A stretch of DNA of 64,000 bases from Epiperipatus broadwayi (Eukaryota > Onychophora > Udeonychophora > Euonychophora > Peripatidae), in assembly GCA_028023455.1 (NCBI GenBank), contig JAQFVV010012537.1, positions 62,001 to 126,000 of the forward strand. The letters are read 5' to 3'. The notes under the pieces were generated by a model. That model had not been told where the DNA came from, made no database searches, and worked only from the letters and a program-made list of their open reading frames with translations. Position numbers and translations under genes: made by a program. Shown here in pieces: positions 55,001-61,544 of the stretch. Numbering within the stretch: the stretch's first letter is position 1; every line of letters begins with the position of its first letter.

Positions 55001-58000
55001 GACGGAATAATAATAAAATTATATACTTACTTCAAAACAAATTATTTGTCTATCATTAATGAACATATTTATCACTTACATTGGCCTAGTTTCCTTCCTG
55101 GCAGTATATCTCTCAAAGAGAATTGAGTATGCTTTTCTGAGTAAGCAATTATATTAAACATGCTTTTAAATTCCAAACCATAAATTTGATAAGGAAATAG
55201 ATTGCATGTTGAGGGAATAAATGTTTAGAAATAGGTAATTCAAAGTAGCTAATTTTAATGGCATGTGATCTAATTTGAGAAGCATAAAAAAAAAAAAATC
55301 GTTCCAAATAAGCAAAGCTATCCATTTACCTCCGTTCAACCTGATAGGTATTGTTACCTCCCAGATCTGGAATTTGAGCTAGCTAGAGGGCTGGACACCT
55401 AATTAGCGATAGTTCTAAGATTATTTAGATATGAAAAGTATAATTCTTACAGTATTAATGAGATTGGCGCTTGAAATCAGTTATTAACTGACGCTCATAA
55501 ATATGCTTTTTCCGAAGAAATTGTTGTTCGTCTTTTTAATGAGATAATGGCCACTAGGTAGATTTTTTTTAAATTTTTTTTGTTTTGTAAACTTACATCC
55601 TTATATAGGATTTGTAAATTTTATTTCTTAAGTTTCATTAAGAAAGTGGATTCATATTCAAACCAAATACGGTAGATAGTACTCAAATTCTATCTGCAGG
55701 TGTTATGGCGACTAGACAGCCATAGTTTTGCGTTTACTACCTTATATGGTCAATAGATCCAATTTTTTTTTAGATATTTATACAAACAACAAAAGTGATA
55801 CCGGGGTCGTCTGTTACAGTATATTGATGCAATGTAGTTCGGAGTATCCCTGTATTATATGAAAAGATTATTTTTATAATATCAAGTAATTCATAAATTT
55901 AATACATTTTTAGTAGTTGTAATTAAATAATGTACATGGTCTATAAACTATCATTAAATATTGAATGTCTAGAAAATTTAAAAATTTTCCAAATATAAAA
56001 AACTATTAGTACTAACACACAAAAGCAACACAGATTAGAGATTACATTAGACATTATGAAAAATTATGTCTAAAATTTCAAGTGTAATCTATTTACGTGT
56101 GTTTAGCAAATTCTTCCAAAAATAATTTTATTAGATATTGGCTTTTCAATTAAGATCTCATTAATAATAAAGTCAAAGTATGATCCTTGCAATTTCTTTA
56201 ATGTATATAATGTACTTTGTTGCTTAAAAATGTAATTATAATACTAAACATCACATGATTACGATTTCTTATTGTACCAGGAACTGGGTTCAAACCCTGT
56301 TACAAGGGAGAGAGTAAATCAGGCTATGTATGTGTGTGTTTTGTGTCATGAGTTGTGTATTGGGAAAGAACCACACAGCCTACACATAGTTACGTAAATA
56401 ATAATAATAATAGCGGTGATGGGTTACTAATATTAATGTACATATTTTATTTTCTTTCTCTCACTTATTTTATTCTTATTTTGTGACATACGTGTATATT
56501 GATGAATATTGTGTTGAAGGGGGTAAGAAAAATGAATAAAAATCAAGAGATTTTCAAATATTTTAAAATATGAAGGAAAAAAAAGAAAGAAATTTCGTTT
56601 ACCTTCCACGAATCAATTAGTCGAACGGACTGTATTGTTATTGATACAGATATAGTTAGTAGTTGAATGTTTCATTTAAATTAATAAGATTAATATATTA
56701 TCAAGTTTCGAAACTTTGTGGAAATGATTTTTGTATTTAGCTAAAAGAAAAGAACAGGCGGAATGTCCATTAAAAAATTAAATTCTTGAGGATCCTATTA
56801 TCTAATTATCAAGGTACACAACAAAGCGTAGTTAGAGGGAGTTTCCAAAAATAGCAAAAGTTAAGACCAAGTTGTTAGGTGGTTTTTCTTTTGTTCGCAT
56901 ATTGGGTTAAAAGACTTTTGTTAGAGAAAAGAAAGAAAAAAAACTTGATTGAGAGCGAGGACATTTTTTTTGGCAGTTTTGCTGGCTAGGGGGATTATGG
57001 CAGACAGAAGGCAATACGTGGCAAAAAGAAGAGAATCATAAAAAAATCATTTTTGACCAGAAAAGAAAGATAGAAAAAGGAAACTCCATGAAATGCATGG
57101 GGTAAAGTTCTCATCGTGCTGGGGGGTCTATGTTAGACTCCAGCTCCTTCTGTACCTTTGAGGCCACACAAGATATTCAGAGACAGATTGCCCTAAATAT
57201 TATATATATAAAAAAAGGGAAAACACACGATGAATGAATCCTAGCCTGACGTTTGCCACTCCACAGATCAGTCATGGAATGATGAATGGACTCACGATTG
57301 ATCCACATTAACCCAAGGAATTGGATTGAAGGTAAAAGAATTAATAAACACTAAGAGTGCTCAGAGACATTTACTTTAATTCAAAAGACTCGTCAAAACA
57401 GCGGTAAATATATTTGCTATTATTTCCAATCTTTAAATACACAAAAATCAAATAGTGTAATAACTTTTATATGTATTTTGCTTCATAGAGTTTATTCTTT
57501 AATTATAACATCCTGCAAACAGAATATTATGTCATATACACGTGTGTGCCACTTTATAATTTCTTCAAATAAACATAAACAGATTTTAAATTTAACAAAA
57601 CAAACTTTATCTTTTTTTTTTTTGTTTATTTGTCTCTTTTACATTTTAATATATATATATATTTGGAAATATGTTTTAAAATAGATTCTATTATTACTTT
57701 CCTAAGGGTGCGTGTTGATATATGTTTAGTAATTCTAAGAAACAAATGTGTTAGATCAAGGGAAAGATCTCAGAAAGATTACTATCTAATAAAAGAAAAA
57801 AAAAGAAAAAAGGGCAAGAGAGAGATTTTAATTCACCTGCCGTTTCTTCTCCAGCAGGTTAAGCCACCACCCCTGAGCATAAGCTAGTATAAACCGGGCA
57901 AAAGCTTAAAATTTATTGAGTTAGTTGATTATTAGCGTATTCTGCGATTCTTGTTAAAAAGCAAGATTGGTGTTTGCGCAGTGAGGGAGTTAGTTAAGTT

Positions 58001-60531
58001 TGGGAGGGACCGATATTGGATTGATTTACATACATCCATATTTGTATTCAGCAGCCGAATCCTTTTTCTTCACCCTTTGAATGATCAAATATTAGGAAAA
58101 CTTCACAAAAAGGGAAGGATGACTAATAACATGGGAAAATTTCGTATGGGAAGGGGATGGTCGGAACTATAAATACTATGAATGCATGGGCATGTCAATT
58201 CACCCTCTGGAAAGAAATGTACGATCAGAATAAGTCAAATCTCGATAACCAGCTGATAATTAATAAATATAAAGTGAAGTAAGCGAGGGAAAGTGCGTTT
58301 AAGTTACATTATGCTTGCTCATAACTGTTATTAAAACAGGCAAAACTGTCCATACAGTAGTGCCACACAGTGCAAGCCAGCGTAATCAATGGATGCCAGA
58401 AGGCTTGTGCCTACTCATCCAATATCGCCAGACTAGTTCCTAACTTGTGGCTTTCGTCAGTGAGGAGCCTTGGATCTGAGAGCATGGCATCTAGATCTTA
58501 CTTAAATAGTGCTTACTCATCTAATATCCCCAGTCTAGTACTGTATGGAGAGTTTTGCCTGTTTTAATTATAATACTACTTATATATAAATGCAATATGG
58601 ATTATCAGATATTCTAACACATATATACGTTTTACACACATGATTAAAAAAACTGAGTTTTACCTGAGACAATGAATCAACTGGTTAATAGCTTCTGTTA
58701 CTACATCAAGGAAAGTATAATCACTAAGATTGAATGCTGAAATTGCATCATTTACAAGATCCAGAGATTCTCCATTTAAAATCATTTTTGCCAATATATT
58801 TTTCAACTATATCAAAAAATAAAAACTTAAATGGCTATATGAGTAAAAATATCTTTACATGCTAAAATATATATTCACGTATATAAAACAACCTTAAAGT
58901 GGACCACTGGGGAAAATATCCCAATAGCCTTCTAAAAAAGAATAACTAATAATTGTCAAGAAGCAAAGATTGGCAGTTTTTTTCTTCTTTTATAATAATC
59001 AGACATCTAAATAAAAAAACCCTAAGCCTTGTTAGAACATAATAATATTTGAACCATAGATGTGATACCTTCTTTGCCACCAGATCCATATGTATGTATA
59101 TATATATATATATATTACAAAGAAATCAAGTCATATGTCGCATGACCTAATTTAACAAGCATGTATTACAAATGTTATATAAAGAGCTTGCAAATAGGTC
59201 TTAACAAGCTTTTCAGAATATCCCCAACCTTAGACCGGTTTCTGCTACTGGTTTCCTTAATGAGGTGCTAGGATATTCAAGCACTAGATTTAAAATACCA
59301 AGTCAAGCCCAGCACTTTATCTAATGGATAACTATTAAGTAGAAACTCTGAAATTTTCAGACATCCATATATCTTCTAATCCAGCTATCTAACTTAAATA
59401 GCCATATGGGACTGAACCAAGTTCAGATACATCATATATTAATAGCAGTGTATCTGAACTTGGTTCAGTCTCATATGGCTATTTAAGTTAGATAGCTGGA
59501 TTGGAAGACATATGGATATCTGAAAATTTCAGTTTCTACTTAATAGTTATCTATTAAATAAAGTGCTAGGCTTGGCCTGGTATTTTAAATCTAATGCTTG
59601 AATATTCTAGCATCTCACAGAGGAAGCCAATAGCAAAAACTGGCCTGAGGTTGGGGATATTCTGAAAAGCTTGCTAAGAGTTATTTGCAAGCTCATTATA
59701 TAACATATATATATAAAATTCAATTAAAATAAACAACAACAACAAAAAAATCTACTATGTTACTAAAAATTTTCATCAAGATTTTTGTTGATAGTACGTA
59801 TATATCTTGCTGATAATTTTTAAAATTTAAAGTTATAGACTTGAAAGCTATCAAGCAATTATATGCCTAAGTGAAATCTATTATCAGTATTATGCAGAGG
59901 AGCTAAAAATGTTACCTCATTTGTCTTCAATATATAGATCTGAATGTTCATTAATTTCAGACTACTTAAGATGCAATCACATAAATGATATTCACAAGTT
60001 GAAGGTTTCAGTCCCCAAGCTCTGTAAGTATTTATAATTATATTAAAATTTTTAAATATTAGTAAATTTGATATATTTCTCCATTTAAAAAAAAAGGTCA
60101 ATGATTTTCTCAGCTACTGCATTAACACTTTTCAGTTTGTAACATTACAAGTAGAATTCATATTTATCAAATACATAAATCTTATTGACAATTTCGGCAT
60201 TTATTAATTGAATTTGTTAACACCTAACATAAATTGAAAGATCTATGAATACAGAAGAAGCTTTCAGTAAGTTAAAATCTGTAAAATAGTATATTTTTGT
60301 TTTATTACATTGGTAAATTAAATAAGTATATTTGAACATAACAGAGAAGTAATCCAAACTTCTCATCTGCAAAGTGTTTTAGAATGCTTTTAAAGGCATA
60401 AATTGATGTTATGGCTAGATCATGAAAATATAACACTGAATTATCAAGTAAGATTGATAAACCTACCTGTATATAAGAATTATTAATTGATCAATGGCTA
60501 TAATAAAATTTAAATTCAATAGATTCCATAT
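15758..60531 (-). CDS. NBAS: NBAS homologue, 3' portion (10 exons, C-terminal 430 aa)
   Basis: Seen: ten minus-strand exons, in transcript order 60467-60531, 59916-60021, 58664-58806, 50803-50901, 41962-42070, 41261-41347, 24261-24400, 24033-24165, 22142-22270 and 15758-16039. All have AG acceptors and GT donors. The joined length is 1293 nt, exactly 431 codons including TAA, with every junction in phase. Known: NBAS is a large (about 2,370 aa in human) alpha-helical protein of the NRZ tethering complex with RINT1 and ZW10. It acts at the ER membrane in Golgi-to-ER retrograde transport and has also been linked to nonsense-mediated decay. The identification rests on the C-terminal 150 residues, for example EAGSLLLRHRNTHPLLRTF near the end, which matches the animal NBAS C terminus from memory. 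The encoded part lies at or beyond the end of the Sec39 domain. Introns run from 95 bp to 16.9 kb and are full of transposons. The 5' exons are not in view. No frameshift or stop interrupts the reading frame, so the gene looks functional. Confidence 0.88.
16690..18480 (+). repeat. Degenerate, strand-asymmetric satellite-like array in NBAS last intron
   Basis: About 1.8 kb in which short words such as tagtggt, gtcaagt, agatcag, gattgagt and gtcagat recur constantly in shuffled order. The plus strand is strikingly poor in C and rich in G and T, unlike both flanks. The change is abrupt at 18480, where a LINE relic begins. The unit is too degraded to measure by eye. The open frame at 17034-17249 falls wholly inside and is a by-product of the low stop density. 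Confidence 0.65.
19937..20163 (-). mobile_element. MITE copy (same family as 58333-58565)
   Basis: It shares gtaatcaatggatgc, aggcactagatagagatttt-like and ctgcattcattgattac-like blocks with the copies near 42850 and 58333. The ends keep remnants of the terminal inverted repeat (aaaactctcc and ggagttttacc). It is inserted inside the minus-strand LINE relic. Boundaries are approximate. Confidence 0.65.
20190..20455 (+). mobile_element. 3' end of a LINE (family of 61321-63290)
   Basis: It is closely similar to 63005-63285 and 61321-61530, sharing gtgattatacagaaa, gggggatttagata, gtttctctgggcatag and agagattcctga blocks. It encodes the decayed C-terminal end of the polyprotein, then a 3' UTR ending in a catcacatcac-like tail. 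5'-truncated, as usual for LINE insertions. Confidence 0.8.
22142..22270 (-). CDS. NBAS: NBAS exon
   Basis: 129 nt, exactly 43 codons (starting CYWSIFDLLLKKNCFLQMLK), acceptor tatgtacag, donor gag|gtaaaa. It aligns by eye with the LCLLLLNQSLLLPSLKLLL...LHEMALEQI segment recalled from human NBAS, including an LHEAAIEKI stretch here. Confidence 0.91.
22271..24032. other. NBAS intron, nothing further recognised
   Basis: 1.76 kb intron. AT-rich with an A-run near 23940-23955 and a TA tract near 24011. Open frames at 22804-23022 and 22251-22496 are hydrophobic low-complexity by-products. Confidence 0.5.
24033..24165 (-). CDS. NBAS: NBAS exon
   Basis: 133 nt, one base completing Ser, then 44 codons starting GDKVDPWTQLFIRLLTKCTE and ending KKHVWSDQ at a cag|gtaata donor. 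The DPW followed by a hydrophobic helix and LTKCT matches the NPWVRLA...LTRCT pattern recalled from human NBAS. The intron upstream is only 95 bp, so long open frames run through both exons in wrong frames. Confidence 0.9.
24261..24400 (-). CDS. NBAS: NBAS exon
   Basis: 140 nt, acceptor tttattgtag, donor ccag|gtacta. It encodes 46 residues starting VDVSQVEDEEHRLLLFQVLL and containing LLQCWPSLDP, which resembles the acidic-then-helical stretch in animal NBAS (recalled as a TEDDEKRHELF...LLLQAWPP pattern). The two leftover bases form Ser with the next exon, 95 bp away. Confidence 0.9.
24401..27902. other. Start of the 16.9 kb NBAS intron, unassigned
   Basis: No coding match. Two patches of more balanced composition (26280-26390 and 27470-27650) look like old SINE or element remnants; no box A/box B pair or family could be assigned. 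Confidence 0.4.
27903..30523 (-). repeat. LTR 1 (the 3' LTR if the element is read on the minus strand)
   Basis: 2621 bp. It keeps a 25-nt segment near 28517-28541 that LTR 2 has lost. It contains a perfect 30-bp palindrome at 30012-30041. No long open frame is conserved in both LTRs. Confidence 0.85.
30012..30041. repeat. Perfect 30-bp palindrome in LTR 1
   Basis: Starts and ends with gaattc and is centred on ctaattag. The same perfect palindrome is at 35092-35121 in LTR 2, so it was in the inserted element. Confidence 0.9.
30524..30537 (-). promoter_or_regulatory. Putative polypurine tract
   Basis: The minus strand reads gaagtgaaatgaaa directly before the LTR start (tgaagcagtc). It is purine-rich with two T interruptions, in the position where plus-strand synthesis of an LTR element is primed. 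Confidence 0.45.
30824..31775 (-). pseudogene. Broken gene-like segment inside the LTR element, product unknown
   Basis: Minus strand, in order: a 29-nt microexon at 31747-31775 (T-run plus cag acceptor, gtgagt donor; MGEQLNRGK); an exon-like stretch at 31526-31716 starting CFFNKIHVSFKELIERANQE and, after one frameshift, DYIDWGNNMQQLVKIGTMGP; then about 31445-30824 with HTILREMREDRKLMMMMMEK, a frameshift, and an acidic tail (APKIDDEDDQTTPKEVVDSK). The segment ends KPYVPPDPGKQ and stop. The coding-like composition is unlike the surrounding DNA: charged, with coiled-coil-like and disordered parts. No retroviral motif is visible (no CCHC knuckle, DTG protease or RT box). It could be a captured piece of a cellular gene or a divergent gag; I do not recognise the family. 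At least two frameshifts suggest it is no longer functional. Confidence 0.5.
32216..32420 (+). repeat. Two imperfect copies of a ~100 bp unit in the LTR-element interior
   Basis: 32265-32318 and 32350-32415 share actgcatc, gcttg, aaggtcttc, cct.ctttgagg and tact blocks in the same order. They probably derive from a duplicated SINE-like or element-internal sequence. Confidence 0.5.
32991..33008 (-). promoter_or_regulatory. Putative primer-binding site
   Basis: Read on the minus strand, the interior begins tggttatgtttttggctg immediately after the LTR terminus. TGG complements the CCA end of a tRNA and the abutting position is right for a PBS. The primer tRNA was not recognised. Confidence 0.5.
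33009..35600 (-). repeat. LTR 2 (the 5' LTR if the element is read on the minus strand)
   Basis: 2592 bp, the partner of 27903-30523. The first 80 bp on the plus strand are the most diverged part. The palindrome recurs at 35092-35121. The open frame at 34890-35093 is broken in the other copy and is not taken as a gene. Confidence 0.85.
35092..35121. repeat. Perfect 30-bp palindrome in LTR 2
   Basis: Identical to 30012-30041. Conserved despite about 2% LTR divergence elsewhere. Confidence 0.9.
36240..38930 (-). mobile_element. Ty3/gypsy pol relic (RT, RNase H, integrase)
   Basis: On the minus strand, high to low coordinate. RT near 38490-38390 reads THNGLYKYNKLPYGISVAPN, the gypsy RT core. 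The YVDD box near 38340 is decayed (LDYILIIA, one Asp lost). RNase H lies near 37815-37770 (SDKEALAVIFAIKKF) and 37640-37565 (SSYDYNLVCKLGKEIGYADA). Then come a decayed zinc-binding region near 37190-37130 and the integrase core at 37059-36847 with its second catalytic Asp in FPELIVTDNGTGF. The C-terminal GPY/F-like region is at 36650-36440 (WLPGVIMEV...RRELKRYINHLR). Gag and protease are missing and no flanking LTRs were identified. Many stops and frameshifts. It is probably not part of the LTR element at 27903-35600, which has its own target duplication. Confidence 0.88.
38931..41260. other. End of the 16.9 kb NBAS intron, nothing recognised
   Basis: Extremely AT-rich, with repeated ttatatatatt-type words. 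No coding or element match. Confidence 0.5.
41261..41347 (-). CDS. NBAS: NBAS exon
   Basis: 87 nt, exactly 29 codons (SFYLSDDDLLMLMINRTEAV then INQAWPETK). The acceptor is a T-run plus tttttag and the donor is aag|gtaaat. Both edges are in phase 0. The following intron is the longest in view (16.9 kb) and contains the LTR elements. Confidence 0.83.
41962..42070 (-). CDS. NBAS: NBAS exon
   Basis: 109 nt, acceptor ttcctgtag, donor cag|gttagt. One base completes Gly, then 36 codons starting GKLISSQEILTLLRPFCGDS and ending LQLLEQ. The end is in phase 0. No stop in this frame. Confidence 0.85.
42071..44963. other. NBAS intron with one MITE copy
   Basis: Apart from the MITE near 42770-42985, no feature is supported. 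The overlapping open frames at 43884-44335 are on opposite strands and low-complexity. Confidence 0.45.
42770..42985 (-). mobile_element. MITE copy (family of 58333-58565), partial
   Basis: The plus strand carries ggatcctcactgatgaaagc, attagtctgg, aataggcactaga and catccattgattatt, the reverse complement of blocks in the 58333-58565 copy, and ends with an actgtatgga terminal-repeat remnant near 42960-42970. The outer (low-coordinate) end is unclear. Confidence 0.65.
44964..47700 (+). mobile_element. hAT transposase relic (ZBED/GTF2IRD2-like)
   Basis: Starts with caatggtgggcaaatatggc and gctgcatgcggctctt, resembling hAT terminal sequences (CAGTGGTGGGCAAAC class); a matching right end was not found. 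Translation from about 45760 gives a BED-finger-like start (EKFAFIDNNEKSLHLICKFT then YEVSHSHF), then EASFLIAWNIAHAKHPFGEF. The RNase-H-fold core follows near 46240-46320 (FSLVLEESTNIQDVPQLAFW). At 46381-46707 come DKLVSVATDKAPAMIEKNVG, CFVSLHSIIHHRH and IVNLIRTNAKTHNQFKNFLE. The C-terminal dimerisation part is at about 47020-47410 (FVNPFICDI, PKLKYPQLKQ, KSKYCSQLTTTSYRITV). Multiple stops and frameshifts: inactive, with no sign of domestication. Confidence 0.85.
47701..49153. other. NBAS intron, nothing firmly assigned
   Basis: 47710-47880 has a more balanced composition (gtagcacaatgattatc, gggtctatggattgcagccc) and might be a tRNA-derived SINE remnant. No clear box B was found. Confidence 0.35.
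49154..50213. mobile_element. Non-autonomous DNA transposon with ~50 bp terminal inverted repeats
   Basis: The first ~55 bp from 49154 (tagtttactcttagcgtgtt, then gaaacc...) are the inverted copy of the last ~55 bp before 50213, with a few mismatches. Both ends sit at a TA, which suits a TA target duplication, but no superfamily-specific terminus is recognised. 1.06 kb, no transposase. Inside the low-coordinate end are three hairpins built on atttctatgc (49193-49322). The interior contains GC-rich islets (gtgcggcgcc, cggcggcccgg) unlike the surroundings. Confidence 0.75.
49193..49322. repeat. Three consecutive hairpins sharing the atttctatgc motif
   Basis: Stem 1: 49193-49201 with 49208-49216 (9 bp perfect). 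Stem 2: 49246-49255 with 49260-49269 (10 bp, one mismatch). Stem 3: 49293-49305 with 49310-49322 (13 bp, one mismatch). All use the same stem word. Subterminal arrays like this can be transposase-binding sites. Confidence 0.8.
50214..50802. other. NBAS intron end, nothing recognised
   Basis: AT-rich sequence with T- and A-runs up to the splice donor side of the 50803-50901 exon. No element match. Confidence 0.5.
50803..50901 (-). CDS. NBAS: NBAS exon
   Basis: 99 nt, acceptor ttcaatcag, donor gg|gtaaga. It encodes NPLELPNFLPSSLEPLTALQ and then SIVQQVKFYQEA, with a split Gly codon at the 3' boundary. The Pro/Leu-rich start followed by a helix agrees with a position between helical blocks. Confidence 0.84.
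50902..51863. other. NBAS intron, nothing recognised
   Basis: T-rich and A-rich runs only. No coding match. Confidence 0.5.
51864..52477. mobile_element. Foldback/MITE-like element with long inverted arms
   Basis: Left arm 51864-52114 and right arm 52184-52477 are inverted copies. Shared blocks include ctataacct, tcaaatgcaccttgaaattt, acacaagatagcga and attaacattca. The right arm has an extra insert of about 45 bp (near 52228-52275). The sequence cttcctgtgcacttaataaa occurs just inside the left arm end (52116) and again just outside the right arm (52479). Confidence 0.8.
52478..58332. other. NBAS intron with possible LTR-element remnants
   Basis: 53686-53725 and 56272-56312 share a tattgtaacag/tattgtaccag start, gg.tcaaaccct and ttacaagggag. 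53644-53660 and 55820-55840 share atattgat.caatgtagtt. These may be terminal or PBS-side remnants of related LTR elements; no coding region was identified. A direct duplication of about 20 bp (atataatcaaaattatgtat) lies at 53624 and 53661. 57000-57180 is less AT-rich but unassigned. Confidence 0.4.
58333..58565. mobile_element. MITE with ~26 bp terminal inverted repeats
   Basis: Starts aaaacaggcaaaactgtcca and ends with the inverted copy (ccatacagta at the inner edge, one mismatch over the arm), flanked by TA on both sides. 233 bp, no transposase. It sits about 100 bp from an NBAS splice donor (58664). Related copies lie near 19937 and 42770. Confidence 0.85.
58664..58806 (-). CDS. NBAS: NBAS exon
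   Basis: 143 nt, starting in phase 0 after a ttttttgatatag acceptor and ending with two bases before gtaaaa. It encodes 47 residues starting LKNILAKMILNGESLDLVND. The pattern of short amphipathic helices suits the Sec39/NBAS helical solenoid. The split codon makes Arg with the next exon. Confidence 0.82.
59173..59706. mobile_element. Foldback element: ~258 bp arms, 17 nt loop
   Basis: 59173-59431 and 59449-59706 are near-perfect inverted copies. For example, aagcttttcagaatatcccc pairs with ggggatattctgaaaagctt, and the inner edge gttcagataca pairs with tgtatctgaac. The loop is only about 17 nt. It lies inside the 1.1 kb NBAS intron 58807-59915, so the pre-mRNA would form a hairpin about 250 bp long. 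Confidence 0.9.
59916..60021 (-). CDS. NBAS: NBAS exon
   Basis: 106 nt: one base completes the split codon, then 35 codons beginning AWGLKPSTCEYHLCDCILSS, ending in phase 0 at gag|gtaaca. The acceptor is tacttacag. It lies inside an unrelated longer open frame that reads through both splice sites. The intron to the next exon (58807-59915) holds a large foldback element. Confidence 0.75.
60467..60531 (-). CDS. NBAS: NBAS exon (first one seen in the window)
   Basis: 65 nt, phase 0 start, two bases over at the end. It follows a pyrimidine-rich acceptor (tatttttcag) and ends at a cag|gtaggt donor. It encodes IWNLLNLNFIIAIDQLIIL and two more residues, hydrophobic and helical. The two left-over bases combine with the first base of the next exon to give Arg. 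It is short and would be doubtful alone; the exact phase match with the next exon supports it. The preceding exon was not found. Confidence 0.68.
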
Positions 60532-61320
60532 CTGAAAAATATTAAGATTTGAGCTGGCAATCTATAACAACATATCCTGCATTTTTTTTTTTTTAAAGTG
60601 TGTCAAACCATCCATGAGTCGAAGAGCAGTAGATCACCACCAAAGGATTTCTTTTCCCAGGATCTCGGTTCCTGAAGGTCACTAAGCCGGTTAGTGTTCC
60701 AAACAGACTGCTCCAGTATTATTATTATTATTTTGAAACGCCTCTAGAGGCTCGTCGAAGGTTGTGTATTAAGGCCTGTAGACGATAGTGATGGTAAAGT
60801 GATTAACAGCTTTTTCTTAATTGTGTAATAGTATTTGAAGCAAATAATTAATTTGGACTTAAGCTCAATCAATTTCAAACTGTATACTCGCGTTAAAGAT
60901 CAGTAGTTATTTATTTTTCTTCAAAATTTGTATATAAATTACTATTGCTTAAAATATTACTGTTATTTTGTTAAGTTCTTTTGTGTGTATTTGTTCGCTG
61001 GTCACTCAGTCTTAGTTGGGGAAAGAGCACATATCAATTAATGATTATACTTTGTAAATAAATTATTGTTATATAATTTATTAATTTTATTAAAGAAAAT
61101 AAATTGTACATAAGTTAATAAGTTCACTTGTAAATAAATTATTATCACGATTTGTTACTAAGTTTATGCAAGATTGTTTAGTCTACTATCATTCATTGGG
61201 AGTAACTTGATTTAATCCCGCATTACAAATGGGATTGTGAAATATTATTTTAAACATACATGTGCTAATTTATTTCCTGATGCTAAAGCCAGGTGGTGCT
61301 CGTGTAATTTATGTAAATAA
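60532..61320. other. Unassigned, probably NBAS intron; SINE-like islet
   Basis: 60595-60790 is less AT-rich, carries an (att)n tract (60718-60732) and resembles a decayed short element (gtcgaagagcagtagatcac, ggatctcggttcctgaaggt). No promoter boxes were identified. Confidence 0.35.
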
Positions 61321-61532
61321 ATTGGGGTTGGGAAAAGATAAGGGGGATTTAGATGTGAAAGCCATGGAGTTGACAAAAATTATGTTGTGGAAATGGGATG
61401 GAGCAGATTATGGGAAAACTTAGGGTGGGGAATGGAAAGATAAAGTGGCTAACAGGTTTCTCTGGGCATAGTTGCCGAGAGATTCCTGACTTCGTATAAG
61501 GAGAAGTCATAGTGTTATCACATCACATCAAA
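61321..61532 (+). mobile_element. 3' end of a LINE, head-to-tail with the next copy
   Basis: It corresponds to 63065-63285 of the following element: ggaaaagataagggggattt, gtttctctgggcatagttg, agagattcctga and a terminal catcacatca tail. 5'-truncated. The next copy of the same family starts within about 15 bp. Confidence 0.85.
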
Positions 61533-61544
61533 TGGATGGAAGAA

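Noticed and set aside
56270-56320. tRNA gene or tRNA-SINE B box (gggttcaaaccc)
   Set aside because: The sequence is a short inverted repeat resembling a T-arm, but no box A, anticodon arm or acceptor pairing was found at the right distance.
59859-60101. 80-aa minus-strand open frame as a gene
   Set aside because: Only 59916-60021 fits as an NBAS exon; the remainder is intron read-through on both sides.
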